DNA of 64,000 nt from Bactrocera neohumeralis (taxonomy: Eukaryota; Arthropoda; Insecta; Diptera; Tephritidae). The DNA lies in NCBI RefSeq assembly GCF_024586455.1, contig NC_065923.1, forward strand, positions 54,901,237 through 54,965,236, in the 5' to 3' direction. A model generated the notes under the pieces. It saw only the letters and a program-made list of their open reading frames with translations. It did not search any database and was not told the origin of the DNA. Below are positions 47,201 to 59,460 of the stretch, in pieces. The first letter of the stretch is position 1. Each line of letters opens with the position of its first letter. A program made the position numbers and the translations under genes.

Positions 47201-49984
47201 TACATACATATGTATGTATATTTTCGTCTGATTTGAAATATGTTGGCTCTGCGAGGATTTTATTATTCTTGTGCGTGTTATTTTTTTATTAAAGGGCGGC
47301 TGATGCTTGAGTGGATCTTTATTTCTAGTTCGGCTTGAGTATATGATCCGCCAAGGTAAACATAGTTCATTTCTTAATTCAGTTAATACTCTGCAACTTT
47401 GATTGAAATTAATTGCTGGGATTGTCTAATTTAGCTTTGCTTAGTTTTAACCTAAAACAGAATTGTAAACAATATTTTTTAATGTAATGCTGATCAAATT
47501 CGAAGATCTTTTCTTCACTTTTAAGAGTAATTTGTGAACACGAATGCAGAAACTCTGGAGCAAATGCTTCTGCAAGAAGGAATCGATCAATCCCTTAGCA
47601 CGATCCTAGATGATATATTGTGAAGAGGTGAGAGCACAATAAGCCTCACTCCTAGTTCTAAGTGTGTATAATTATGCTTGCTAAAATAATAAATAATTAG
47701 TTTATTTACGAAAGTCATTGGAATCACCATTTCAAATTGTTAAATCCTTAAAATGACATAATTATAACTTGAATTCCGAAACACTCAATTGCCAATGCCG
47801 CCAATATGTATTAAGATGTTCAATTAAGCTCACAAGAAAAGAATTCGATTACTTTTTTCCAACTTCCAAAATAAATGATTAAAGTTAGACCTTTATAGGA
47901 CTCTAGACTGGCCTCGGCTTTTAAGTAACATAAACTTTTGTGTTATTATACCATTGTAATGTTTCTATTTGAAAATTATGAGTATAAATAATGAAATGAA
48001 TAATAGTAATGGAAAGGTTTGAAAATTTTACTAAATTAAAAATAAAATTTAACCTAAAACATTAATAAAGATGAAATTATGAGAACTTTTTAAACTTAAT
48101 ATAATTTTCGATATTTTGTTTCGTTTTAAGCCGATTAAAAAAGACTAATTCAAGCAGATTGAGGAGCTACCAAATTGGAAAGGTTTCGCTAACAGCGATA
48201 TTATCACGAAGGTGCAGTTCAAAAACAATGAAAATACGTTTTACACAAAGCCATTATACTGCTGTACATACATATGTATGTATGTGTGAATATGCATCAT
48301 CAAAATATTTGATATTTTCCGAACATTGCAAAGACAATAAATGTAAATTTTCATATGTACATATGTATGTACATATATACTTTATACGGGTACGTTGGCT
48401 GTGCTCTATGCAATTTGTAATTTTTTATGCTTTATCTTTGCTATCACTGCGCCTTTTGTCTTCTTAATGTCCGCTGTCAACTTAAGTTTGCTTCACACTC
48501 ACAAACAATTGTGAATATGTACATACATACATACATATTTAAGTAGTATTCAAATGTCTGTTTGTATTGATTTCCTTCGTTTGCTCTTAGTCTTAATTTA
48601 TGCGCATGCGCGTGCGCAACAAGCCAAGTGCAGGCCAAATAGTCGCCGCTTACAAGTACAACTATTACAAATACTGAGATGTGGTACGTATGGAATATGT
48701 TCGAGGGTGATACAAAGTTGTAGTTGGAACAGTCAAGACTTCTTTGATATTTCTCCTGGTGTGACCGACCACCGGTTATTTACATACTCATAGTACACCT
48801 TCAACACAAATACACACAAGCGCACCCACACCAACACCTCAATACACAATTATTGTATTTATTTTCGGTTACATTATGCTTCTTCAATACGTCTAGAATG
48901 AAACTTCCAATGACATTTTTATTGTGTGCATTGCCTTTCCATTTTAAATGTTTTCATTGCTGCTTTGTTTTTGCGCGATCGACCCAACAACTGCATACGC
49001 AGGTGAGTGCGAGTATGTGTGCGTATGCGCAAGTGCTATGCATGTGTGTGCGATTAATGCATACCAATTGGGAAATATCCGTTACGTGACTCGTGCATAC
49101 CTTTCTTTTGTTCGATCGCTTTCGATAACAGTTCTTTCCGTTTTTTAGTTAAGTGTATTGGATCCACATTCATGAATACGTACTTATGTTTTTATGTATA
49201 AACAGTACGTTGTACACATAACGCTATATTTTTCTCCTAGCACTTCTTGAAAATTTAGTGCTATTTTGCAGTTCTTTGAATATGTATGAGTGTGTGTGTA
49301 TATGGTCTTATGGTGTAGCAGCATGCTCGCGTATCGCTATTAAATATGAAATTAAATCTCGCTTCGATGCTCAAATTTCTACACGATCATAGAAACATAC
49401 TCAGCAGAAATCCTTTTGTCTGATAGTAGATGCTTTTCAAATTTATATTTTTGACGCATACATACATACATATGTACATATAGTATATCCATACATATGT
49501 ATTTATGTGTATGCTTTATTATCTTTCAAAAATTGATATTAGGTGCTCCTCGATCACAAGTAAATTTTCCAAGTAATCAATGCTTTTTCGTTTATACGCT
49601 ATCAGAATTTCTGCTCACGTATTTTTATTTCATCGTGATGTTTATGACGCTACTAGGAGATGTGCTTATGTGCATAATGAAAAAACATTTATAAATACAT
49701 ACACACATATGTATGCACGTATTCAATATGTATTATCTATCTACAGCAGAGTTCACTTTCTGGTTCTTGTTATTCAAAACGTGCACAGTGGTTAGTTTAT
49801 AATTTTTTCCGCTTTTGAAAATAGGGCTAAATTAAGCCCGAAGGAACAATCCTAAAAAGGCACTGCCGAATACTTTGGAATGCAAACAACATCTTAATGC
49901 AATGATTTCAATGAGTAAAGTGGGATCTGGACGGTGATCTTACAATCATGATGCATTCAGCATAAAAGAGACTATCAACCGGCT
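44261..49984. other. Breathless upstream intergenic region, no gene seen
   Basis: About 5.7 kb of mainly unique AT-rich DNA. Microsatellites of the ACATACATATGTATGTA type occur at about 47200, 48270, 48360, 48520 and 49465. Possible Trachealess/Tango core sites TACGTG (either strand) occur at 44339, 46358, 49083, 49616 and 49716. Such sites are known to control Drosophila btl, but this number is about what chance gives. Short open frames (for example 46432-46710 and 48853-49148) have no motifs. Confidence 0.4.
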
Positions 49985-50706
49985 TTAAGGGGGTATTCTA
50001 GTCTAGAAATGCTATTTAACGGCATTTTTTAAAGTCCAATAAAAAAAACTAAGAACATTTTTACGATCCAATTTTTTATCAGATATTTATTGGTATTTTA
50101 AGAATACAAAAAAAAATAAAAAAAAATTTTTGTGATAATTTGATTAATTGCGGCGTGGTGGCGTGGCGGGGGTTGAAAATAAGGGTGCGCCCTTCCTGAC
50201 ACGATTCCAACACTTTGGGTGATCTGAAAAAAAAAAAAAATTTTAATCAGTACAAATGCCGCTATCGTCTGAACTAGGATAAATAAACAAAAAAAAATTT
50301 CAGTAAATGGCGACTGTTTGAATTTTTTGCACGTTTTTTGGCAAAGATCCAAATTTTTTAAAAATAGTAAAAATCAATTTTTTTAATAATCCTAGTTCCA
50401 ACTATAGAGAGATATATAAAGAAGGTCCACACCAAATTTCAAGTTAATCGGTTCATTAGAACTTGAGAAATCATGTCAGAAGTGTTGAAAATAGTAGTTT
50501 CGAGAAAAACGCGATTAAAGATTTGAGTCTAACTGCAGGCAGTCTAATAAAATAGCTAAATGCGTCACTAAAATAGCTATAAGTCGGTAAATAATAAGAA
50601 TTTTAAAAATTCCTTTTGGGAATATATTCTTAAAGGTCCAGTCTTTAAGAATATGCAAAAAAAAATCGATTTTTTTTCAAAATTCTAGACTAGAATACCC
50701 CTTTAA
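49985..50706. mobile_element. TTAA MITE (GGGGGTATTCTGG family), copy 2
   Basis: The left end is TTAAGGGGGTATTCTAGTCT, then AGAA, at 49985. The right end is TTCTAGACTAGAATACCCCC, then TTTAA, ending 50706. 722 bp. Internal modules shared with copies 1, 3 and 4 include CGAGAAAAACGCGATTAAAG at about 50501-50520 and GGTTCATTAGAACTTGAGAA at about 50451. Confidence 0.85.
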
Positions 50707-51335
50707 ATGGTACCTTTTAAATTTTAAGAACTTTTATTAATAGAAAATTCGTGCCACATTTTGCACGAAAAATATTGGTGGAATAAAGATACATATAATT
50801 GGCATTGTGAATAAATAAATAATACTTTCTTTATTTTGTGGTTTTGTTTTTTGGTTAGAGTTTCTTATAAATATGTTTGTATACAATTCTTTTATTTCTT
50901 GAAAACGAAATGGAGAAAAACTATCAACAACAGTGTTTGCTTACTGTACACAAACTGATTTGAGACGCGTGAAAAGCTTTCTTGAGACTTAATGAAAAAT
51001 ATGACATTTTACTTCAAATCCACTGACATTACGAGACAAGGTAGACTATCTTTTCTTGGAATAATGCTGAAGCCATTCTGCGATTCGAAGACGCCATCTG
51101 TATAATACGAATAAAACCATATTATTTTGGCAAAATACCCGCCAATTATATTACCCGAGTGATAGGGACCACTGGCTTTCGGTAAATAATATTTAAGTTA
51201 CAGAAGTTGTTGCTGTGGCATAAAACAACAATCACATAGTTTTCTTTACACGATAAAAAGCCTCTCCCGGTCCAGTAGTGTAGAAAAGACCGTTATCGGA
51301 AGAGTAAAATATTAGTTTAATTTTATGGAGCTAAT
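50707..51335. other. Intergenic, no gene seen
   Basis: AT-rich, no recognised gene or repeat boundary. Confidence 0.35.
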
Positions 51336-52063
51336 TTACGAAATATCTCCTGTCATCAAACAAACAGTCGTCGCACTCGCGACTTGGCACTCACGTCACT
51401 GTTGACAGTCATAACTTTGAAGTTGTAGATAATTTCGTCTATTTAGGAACCAGCATTAACACCACCAACAATGTCAGCCTGGAAATCCAACACAGGATTG
51501 CTCTTGCCAACAGGTGCTACTTCGGACTGAGTAGGCAATTGAAAAGTAAAGTCCTCTCTCGACGAACAAAAGCCAAACTCTATAAGTCGCTCATAATTCC
51601 CGTCCTGCTATATGGTGCAGAGGCTTGGACGATGTCAACAACTGATGAGTCGACGTTGCGAGTTTTCGAGAGAAAAGTTCTGCGAAAGATTTATGGTCCT
51701 TTGCGCGTTGGCCACGGCGAATATCGCATTTGATGGAACGATGAGCTGTACGAGATATACGAGATATACGACGACATTGACATAGTTCAGCGAATTAAAA
51801 GACAGCGGCTACGCTGGCTAGGTCATGTTGTCCGGATGGATGAAAACACTCCAGCTCTGAAAGTATTCGACGCAGTACCCGCCGGGGGAAGCAGAGGAAG
51901 AGGAGACCTCCACTCCGTTGGAAGGACCAAGTGGAGAAGGACCTGGCTACGCTTGGAATATCCAATTGGCGCCACGTAGCGAAAAGGAGAAACGACTGGC
52001 GCGCTGTTGTTAACTCGGCTATAATCGCGTAAGCGGTGTCTACGCCAATTAAGAAGAAGAATT
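51336..52063 (+). mobile_element. 5'-truncated RTE-type LINE copy
   Basis: Encodes the C-terminal part of the RTE reverse transcriptase, with ACGAAATATCTCCTGTCATC at its start (compare 36648). The longest intact piece, from about 51539, runs through LYKSLIIPVLLYGAEAWTMS and RVFERKVLRKIYGPLRVGHG and stops at 51733, where an Arg codon became TGA. A one-base deletion follows at about 51901. It ends with GTGTCTACGCCAATTAAGAA and a short AAG tail. No clear target duplication. Closely similar to 62198-62756. Confidence 0.85.
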
Positions 52064-52615
52064 AAAGGTCTAAGTAAAAATTTTTTTGTCTATTTAAAGT
52101 ATATGTCAAAGCAGGCTTTAACAATTTTTTTTAATTGTTTAGTTATTTTATAAGAATTGTTTTATGGCTCCATAAAGACCAAGTCTAAACATGTTCACGG
52201 GTCAACGACGTCGGTCATATGTTCGCTAGTGATAAGAGAATTTTCAATAAAAACCATTGCATTATGATCAAAAGAGCTGTGAAATCCAAAGGAACTATTG
52301 AATTAACTTGAATTTTACAATAGAATAGAAGTGGAAATTTGCAATAGTTTGCACGTAAACTCTAAAAAAATATTTAATCAAATTCGCAAAAGGTAGATCT
52401 TTTTTATCTCTCTTTACAACATCATTATTCTTCATCGTCGAATTGTCAAATTAGCTAATTATATGGCGAATGCATACGCGATCTTTCTTGGATCGCGTAT
52501 TAAATAAAAATGCGTTATTTTTGTTAATCATTTAATAAATTTTAGCAACAACAGCTTTTTAGAAACTAGGATCAAAATTTACTAACGAATAATAATTTAA
52601 TCCATGAGTGATAAT
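52064..52615. other. Intergenic, no gene seen
   Basis: AT-rich; nothing recognisable on either strand. Confidence 0.35.
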
Positions 52616-52617
52616 TA

Positions 52618-53508
52618 CGAGGTTTGACAATTAAGTAATGAGACTGATTTTATTGCCGCGCTTGTGGGAAACATGTGACCTTAAAATTTCCTTTCCCTTT
52701 TTCCGGCATCCCTCCCCTCTCCATTGATATATGTACCATCGCTCTAGCTTGTTTAGTTCGCCTGTTGCATCAAGTTGAGTAGACGTGTGTTTGTAGTGCT
52801 CGTCACGAAAATGGAAAAACGAAATCAAGAGCAACGCGTCGCGATAAAATTTTGCGCCAGATTGGGCGAAACAGCTTCAGAAACGTACGCTAAAATTGTA
52901 AGAGTGTATGTATTAGTCGTGCCCAAAGCTCAATGGTTGTCTCCGCGCGCCCCCCGCCCCAAAAAAGCTCGCATGAGCAAGTCGAAGGTGAAAATGATGA
53001 TTATTGCCTTTTTTGGTAGCCGTGGAATCGTCCACAAAGAATTCGTTCCACCGGGGAAAACTGTGAATCAAGTCTACTATTGCCAAGTACTCGAAAGATT
53101 GCGAAAACGAGTCAACAGGGTGCGCCCAGACATCGCTCGTAACTGGATCAAAGACAACGCGCCGTGCCACACCGCCCTCATCGTGTCCCAGTATTTGGCC
53201 GTGTTTCAACAGCCGCCTTATTCGCCCGACATGTGACCCTGTAACTTTTTTTTGTTTCCTAAAACAAAATCGGTGGTCAAAGGAACCCATTTTGAGTCGA
53301 TTACGGACATCCAGGCGGCCGCGACGAGGGTACTCGCGGATATCCCAGTCGAAGCGTTCCAGAAATGTTGCGAAGCATGGAAAACGCGCTGGAATCGCTG
53401 TATAGCTGCCCAAAGGGACTACTTTGAAGGGGATGGCAGAGTTGTAGAATAATTTTCAAATATACGGTTTTTATGGAATCAGTTCCATTACTTAATTGTC
53501 ATACCTCC
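52618..53508 (+). pseudogene. mariner element with internal deletion
   Basis: TA (52616-52617) and TA (53509-53510) flank inverted ends: GAGGTTTGACAATTAAGTAA (starting 52619) and the complement of TTACTTAATTGTCATACCTC. 891 bp, against about 1.3 kb for intact mariners. The frame begins near MEKRNQEQRVAIKFCARLGE, then jumps across a deletion at about 52900 to PRPKKARMSKSKVKMMIIAF. It retains VNQVYYCQVLERLRKRV, KDNAPCHTA (second Asp) and QPPYSPD before a stop replacing the residue after DM. It then continues through FPKTKSVVKGTHFESITDIQ to DYFEGDGRVVE and a stop at 53452. The N-terminal half is largely missing; inactive. Confidence 0.88.
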
Positions 53509-53510
53509 TA

Positions 53511-53959
53511 TGCATTATGCTTTCCGAAAGGAACCCACATTGGCAGCATAGAAGTGGCACTTGTAATAAAGTCGCCAATGCTAAATCCTTTAGTATCATA
53601 TGTACTAATTGCCGTGTACCGGAAAATATGTTATCGGTGTTCTTAGTTGTCATCATGGTAGTGAAAGAAAAAAAAGAAAATATATATACACTCCACTTTA
53701 ATTTGTACATATATATGTATAACAAACTGACTTTCAACAAGAATTTCAAATTCCTTTATAATTCAGCGGTAAACCACATAACATTTTAGCAAACTTGTAC
53801 ATTGAATCTCACTCAAATATCATATTTAAGATAGAAATCATTGTATGGAGTATGTTGGTGAGAGAAGGGACGCCCTGATTGCAACCATTTGGACCTTTCT
53901 CAGGTATTAAGAACCTATTTTTAACATAAAACTTGTTAGAAAAATTAAAAACAGTATAT
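53511..53959. other. Intergenic, no gene seen
   Basis: AT-rich with short overlapping frames on opposite strands; nothing recognised. Confidence 0.35.
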
Positions 53960-54554
53960 ATATCACAATATGGGAGGTAGAATCGACCCGATTTAATCTA
54001 TTTTTGCCAATACCACATACTACTAACATGCCAAATACTAATAAAATGCTCCCTAGATTTCATTAAAATATCTCAGTAAAGAGTAAAGTTAGCCAAAAGT
54101 TCGAAAAGCCTGATATTAGTTATATGGGGCCAGTCAAGTTTTCACCCAATTTATGCACAAAGATACACTGTTATTAGTAAAACTCCCTCATTTTCGTTGA
54201 GATAACTCTCAAGTCTCCATATTAATGATCAGTAAACAACTCTCTCCGAATTTCAATTATATATGTACATATGTACATATCTCACACATTGATCGATGTT
54301 TTCGGTAAAAAGTCAACTATAGGCCCGGGGATTGAACAATTCTGGTGTGCCCTATTCGGGGTAAGTTTTATTCCGCTATATTAATTAGTGATTGATTGAA
54401 ATACTGGAATATGAAAGGATCAGATGGGAATTAAAGCTTTCCTATTTGAGAAGTAAGCGTGGTTGTAATCCGATTTCCCCATTTTCGGACTGAGGCATAG
54501 GATATGAGGAGAATGTTATGTACCGAGTCTGGTTGAAATCCTGTGGTATACGAT
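53960..54554 (-). repeat. Family-F repeat, minus orientation, interrupted by a TTAA MITE
   Basis: Minus-strand family-F blocks are seen: the complement of GCCAGTCAAGTTTTCACCCA, CACAAAGATACACTGTTATT, and AAGCGTGGTTGTAATCCGAT. At 54555 it is cut by a TTAA MITE. The next family-F block (AACCTAAATGACACC, compare CACCTAAATAGGGGCGGTGC at 23189) resumes at 55287, so the MITE lies inside it. Confidence 0.6.
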
Positions 54555-55288
54555 TTAAGGGGGTATTCTTGTCCAGGATTTTGAAAAAATCGATTTGTTT
54601 TTTTGCATATCTTGAAAGTTTAGACTTTCAAAAATATGACCTTGGAAGGATTTTTCAAAATTCGATTTATTTTCGGAGATACAGCCGATTTTGTGACGTG
54701 GCGTCCGTGTTCACTAGAATTGCCTTCTAAACTTTAAACGCGTTTTTCTCAACACCTGACTTTTTCGGAACGATACCCACGATTTCTCAGGTTCTACTGG
54801 ACCGATTAACTTGAAATTTTTATAGAGTCTTCTTTATAGGCTTGGCTATGGTTGGAACTAGCCCCATCCCGAAATTTTTATTTTTTTTTTTTTTTTTAAA
54901 TTCGAAATAGTCAGAAAAAGTGATACAAAAAACTTTTTTTTCAGGCAGTCGCCATTTTGTGAAAAAAAAAATTTTCCCACTTTTCCGTAGTTCCGGCCAT
55001 TGCGACATTATTCTAGATTAATAATCTTTTTTTTGTTTGGTTTCAGATAACTAGGAGGGTTGAAATCATGGGTATGGCCACGTTGAAATTTTTAGAGACC
55101 CCCCACTTCCTCAGCTCATAATTTTTGAAATTTTTTACTTTTTGTAGTTTTTAATTTTTTTCTGTACTCTTCTAAAATTAACAAATAGCTAATAAAAAAA
55201 ATGGATGGTAAAAATATTAATTGCCTTTTTTTACGACACTTTAAAAATTACCTGAAATTCATGCTTCTAGACCAGAATACCCCCTTAA
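54555..55288. mobile_element. TTAA MITE (GGGGGTATTCTGG family), copy 3
   Basis: TTAA at 54555-54558 and 55285-55288 bound a 734-bp element: the left end TTAAGGGGGTATTCTTGTCC, then AGGA, and the right end TTCTAGACCAGAATACCCCC, then TTAA. It is closely related, in inverse orientation, to copy 4 at 61961-63249 over almost its whole length. Confidence 0.88.
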
Positions 55289-55477
55289 CCTAAATGACAC
55301 CATTACCTATAAAACCAACATCATGCACATCAACATTCTATAATTCAAAGCTGTGTTGCTCGTAGTTTTATTTGTCCCAGTGCTTTTAAAACTGTACACA
55401 ACATAGTTTTTTCAAACTGTTTGGTTTTGTACTTGGATTAACAATTGATATTTTAATTGCTTTCGATTTTAAGTGTA
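55289..55477. other. Short spacer with family-F continuation
   Basis: The first 20-30 bases continue the interrupted F copy; the rest is AT-rich and unassigned. Confidence 0.35.
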
Positions 55478-56190
55478 CACTCAGTCCTTTTTTTACGCGA
55501 CCTCTTTTTACGCTATTTCACTTTAACGCGGTTATTTTTGCAGCGCAAATTTCTTTTTTTACGCGAATTTCTCACTTTAACGCGATTGCTTTTTTTCGTT
55601 TTTTGCTTGGTCTTAAACTTGCAGCAGAACGTGCACGAATTTTTCAAAAAGAATTGAGTGTATGCATGTTAAGATATAAAGAACTACATCGGAATTTATT
55701 GGGTCTAAAAAGAAGCATTCAAACAAAATTAACTGAGTTTATGGTGCAAACTCAGTCGGAGACGCTAAGTCAATCAGAACATCATTCCATAGTTCTTACT
55801 AGTGATTCTGATAAAATTCTAGTGATATCAGTGCCGGCCATCAAAATAAGCGGCTAAAAATAATTTAAACTACGGATAATGACAGTGATTAAACAGCATT
55901 CAACGGTTTTTTCAATAAATCTACCTATTTTCTACTTTCTTCTCTTTTATATATGGTTTTTGTTTTGTATTTTTTATTTTGTTATGAATGAATAAATCAT
56001 AAGTCTGAAATTTGAAACTTATTGTATTGCTTTTGAATATTTTTTTGCGCGTATATTTTGTTATACGCGATATTTTTTATATTCGGATCCAATTCGTCAG
56101 TTAATATTGGAAAACTAACCATTTTTACGCGATTTTTTTTTTACGCGATTAGTGGCAGAACCGAAAATCGCGTAAAAAAAGGACTGAGTG
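55478..56190 (+). mobile_element. pogo/Tigger-like deletion derivative with C-terminal frame
   Basis: TA dinucleotides at 55476-55477 and 56191-56192 flank inverted ends: CACTCAGTCCTTTTTTTACG, then CGA, and TCGCGTAAAAAAAGGACTGA, then GTG. ACGCG/CGCGT motifs are repeated throughout both ends. An open frame from about 55603 to 55857 (84 codons, reading ARIFQKELSVCMLRY to DKILVISVPAIKISG and a stop), followed by an AATAAA at about 55913, looks like the last exon part of a lost transposase. The pogo/Tigger assignment rests on TA target and TIR style and is tentative. Confidence 0.6.
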
Positions 56191-56310
56191 TAATTACTTT
56201 CATTACTATTATATTATTACACTAATTGCAATTATTTATATAGTAATTTTTCATTTTCTTATTGTTTTTATTTAATCTTCTTTTAATATTTCGTACCGTT
56301 GTTTTGTTAT
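56191..56310. other. AT-rich spacer
   Basis: Nothing recognised before the LINE-like sequence begins. Confidence 0.3.
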
Positions 56311-57400
56311 GTCGTGTAAATTCGCCAATTGTAATATTAAAGGCAAGTCACGTCGTTATCTGCCGTTCTTAAATAAAAGCGACAAATTACTATTAAAAAT
56401 TTCACATGTCCAGAGATTTTCTATGGCGCATGCCTAAATAAACGCGGCGGCAACGATGAGCGTTTAAAAAGTTGTATTTAGGCAGCGCAGTTGCCTGCAG
56501 ACAACGAAAAAATTTTAATTTTTCTGAAAATTCTCAGATTCTATTCATGACGGTGAGAAATGAAGTTGATCTATTTAAACTTTATAAGCAGACGAGCAAT
56601 AACTTTAATAAAATCGTCGGGATCTTGTAACCCGAAAAATATAGGCACTACGAACAATTGGAAAAATCTTTTAAATGCCTAAATAATTCTAACAAGTCCT
56701 TCAAGTTCGCCCCTATGCGTAAAAGTCTTTCTGATGAAGTAATATGTACATAGTTCTTCCGTACAGAAGAGTACTTCTCCCCCAATTGACCCTATAAATC
56801 TCTCTTCAACTTGCCCTCAAGGTGATGAAGCGTCAACATCCAAATAGCTCAATTCCCCAAAAGCTCTTCCCCACGGTAATAAGCGGCTAAGTGTTCAAGG
56901 GGCTATTATTAAAAACTTACCAGCATCTGCTAAAAATTTGGTGATAATACCACCTAAAAAATTAACACTTATTTCTAGATTTGCCAAAAATACCTCGGTA
57001 AAGGACATAAAGTCTTATATTTCATCGCGTTCAAGAATTGATGATAACCATATCCGTAAAAAGATTTTAGATTTAGCTCATTCTGGCCACCCGGGCTTTT
57101 GAACGTGAATTTGTGCCGAAACTTAGAAATTCTACTGAGAAACAAATTATTTAAATTCCACGGGAATAAAAAATTGAGTGCTAGAAATTCGCTGAGTATT
57201 TATTATCACAATGTTAGAGATATTAATACCAAATTAACCGATTTGTACTTAAATAGTACAAATTCTATTGTTATTATAACTGGATTTACAGAAACATTTT
57301 CAAAACCTCACATTTGTGATCGACTGAACAGAATCGGAGGAGGGGTTCTATTTACCACACATAGAGCAGAACAGAAAAACAGAGTTTGTTTTAATATTTG
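56311..57400 (+). pseudogene. Jockey/CR1-like LINE, ORF1 and endonuclease start, degenerate
   Basis: The stretch begins with MSCKFANCNIKGKSRRYLPF (56311 onwards), an ORF1-like start. After stops, 56900-57060 reads GAIIKNLPASAKNLVIIPPK, then TLISRFAKNTSVKDIKSYIS, typical of the C-terminal part of ORF1 in some insect LINEs. From 57177 the frame SLSIYYHNVRDINTKLTDLY, then IVIITGFTETF, is the start of the apurinic-type endonuclease (normally YYQNVRGLxTKL and LTETWL). It ends at GGGVLF near 57350, close to the reverse-oriented RTE. Matching polymerase pieces resume at about 59461-60400. Inactive. Confidence 0.6.
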
Positions 57401-57479
57401 CTTTATTTATTTAACCCTATCTCATATACCCCTTCAATCCAACTTATCCCTATATATTCATAGTGTTATCTCGATGGGA

Positions 57480-59460
57480 AATAATTCAAATTCAATAATC
57501 ATCTTGTCTTTGTCACGGGTCTTTTCCAAGATTTGACGCATGGTGAATATCTGGTCGGTTGTTGATTTTACAGGTCTTAAGCCACACTGATAAGGTCCAA
57601 TCAGTTTGTTGACGGTGGGCTTTAATCTTTCACACAATACGCTCGATAGAACCTTATATGCGATGTTGAGGAGGCTAATCCCACGGTAGTTGGCGCAGAT
57701 TGTGGGGTCTTCTTTTTTATGGATTGGGCATAACACACTTGAATTCCAATCGTTGGGCATGCTCTCGTCCGACCATATTTTACAAAGAGCTGATGCATGC
57801 TCCTTATCAGTTCTTCGCCGCCGTGTTTGAATAACTCGGCGGGCAATCCGTCGGCCCCTGCCGCTTTGTTGTTCTTCAGGCGGGCAATTGCTATTCGAAC
57901 TTCTTCATGGTCGGGCAATGGAACGTCTGCTCCATCGTCATCGATTGGGGAATCGGGCTCGCCTTCTCCTGGTGTTGTGCGTTCACTGCCATTCAGCAGG
58001 CTGGAGAAGTGTTCCCTCCATAATTTAAGTATACTCTGGGCATCGGTCACTAGATCACCTTTGGGGGTTCTACAAGAATATGCTCCGATCTTGAAACCTT
58101 CTGTAAGCCGCCGCATTTATTCGTAGAATTTTCGAGCATTACCCCTTCGTACTCACGCATTTCGGCCTCTTTCTTCTTCTGTCAGAAAATGCGTTTTGCT
58201 TCCCTCTTCAACTCTCGGTATCTATCCCATCCGGCACGTGTAGTGGTCGATCGTAACGTTGCGAGGTAGGCAGCCTGTTTTCTCTCCGCTGCGACACAAC
58301 ACTCCTCGTCGTACCAGCTGTTCTTTTGCACTTTCCGAAAACCAATGGTTTCGGCTGCAGCTGTACGTAAGGAGTTCGAAATGCCGTCCCACAGTTCCCT
58401 TATACCGAGTTGTTGACGAGTGCTCTCAGAGAGCAGGAGTGCAAGCCGAGTTAAAAATCGTTCGGCTGCCTGTTGTGATTGCAGCTTCTCGACGTCGAAA
58501 CTTCCTTTTGTTTGGTGGCGTGCGTTTTTTGCTGCACAGAGGCGGGTGCGAACCTTGGCTACAACAAGATAGTGATCCGAGTCGACACATCTAAAACACT
58601 GGAGTCGTGTCTTCCGTCTATCACAACATGATCGATCTGGTTGGTAGTTTTTCGATCCGGAGACAGCCAGGTAGCTTGATGAATCTTCTTATGCTGGAAT
58701 CTAGTACTACAGATAACCATATTTCGGGCCCCGGCGAAGTCAATCAGCCTCAACCCATTTGGGGATGTTTCGTCGTGGAGGCTGCCAAAGATACCTTCTT
58801 AGCCCACCCTGGCGTTAAAGTCGCCAAGCACGATTTTGACATCGTGGCAGGGGCAGCTCTCATAAGCGCGCTCCAAGTGCTCATAGAAGGCATCTTTGGT
58901 CACATCGTCCTTCTCTTCCGTCGGGGCGTGGGCGCAAATCAGCGATATGTTGAAGAACCTCGCTTTGATGCGGATTGTGGCTAGACGCTCATTCACCGGA
59001 GTGAATGATTGTACTCGGCGACGGAGTCTCTTTCCCACCACGAATCCAACACCAAACTTGCGCTCCTTTATATGGCCACTGTAGTAAATGTCACAGGGAC
59101 CTACTCGTGTCTGTCCTTGTCCCGTCCATCGCATTTCTTGGACGGCGGTGATGTCAGCCTTTATTTTCGCGAGGACATAAACCAGCTGGACAGCGGCACC
59201 TTCCCAATTAAGGGTCCGGACATTCCAGGTGCATGCCCTCAAATCGTAGTCCTTATTTCGTTTGCCATGGTCGTCATCAAAAGGGGGGTCTCTCATCCGA
59301 GGCTGATTGTTAATTTTCATTGGTGAGATTTTTTACGTGGCGGGTCCCAAACCCAGCGCACAGCCCTGCGGAGGGGATGTTTCGCCTTCTCACATTAGCT
59401 CGCCTTCGGACGGATGTTCTTAGGCTACCCAGAGGATACTTGGTCAAAGACCGGAACTAC
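57480..59460 (-). pseudogene. RTE-type LINE (EN plus start of RT), 3'-truncated
   Basis: Minus strand. The endonuclease starts near 59320, with ACTWNVRTLNWEGAA, AVQEMRWTGQGQT, ICAHAPTEEKDD and VLGDFNARVG. After a stop at about 58800 it continues with RLIDFAGARNMVICSTRFQH and ATWLSPDRKTTNQIDHVVID, the end of the endonuclease. The linker is broken by stops (about 58580 and 58170). RT starts at about 58116: LKNNKAAGADGLPAELFKHG, then after frameshifts CPIHKKEDPTICANYRGISL, CERLKPTVNKLIGPYQCGLR and TTDQIFTMRQILEK. The sequence stops near 57480 before the YADD box. Thus the 3' half is missing, the opposite of normal 5' truncation. Same family as the shorter copies in this window. Confidence 0.85.

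Noticed and set aside
48853..49148. Overlapping plus-strand frames with hydrophobic and Cys-rich stretches
   Set aside because: Two frames are open at once, and there is no splice or homology support; probably chance.
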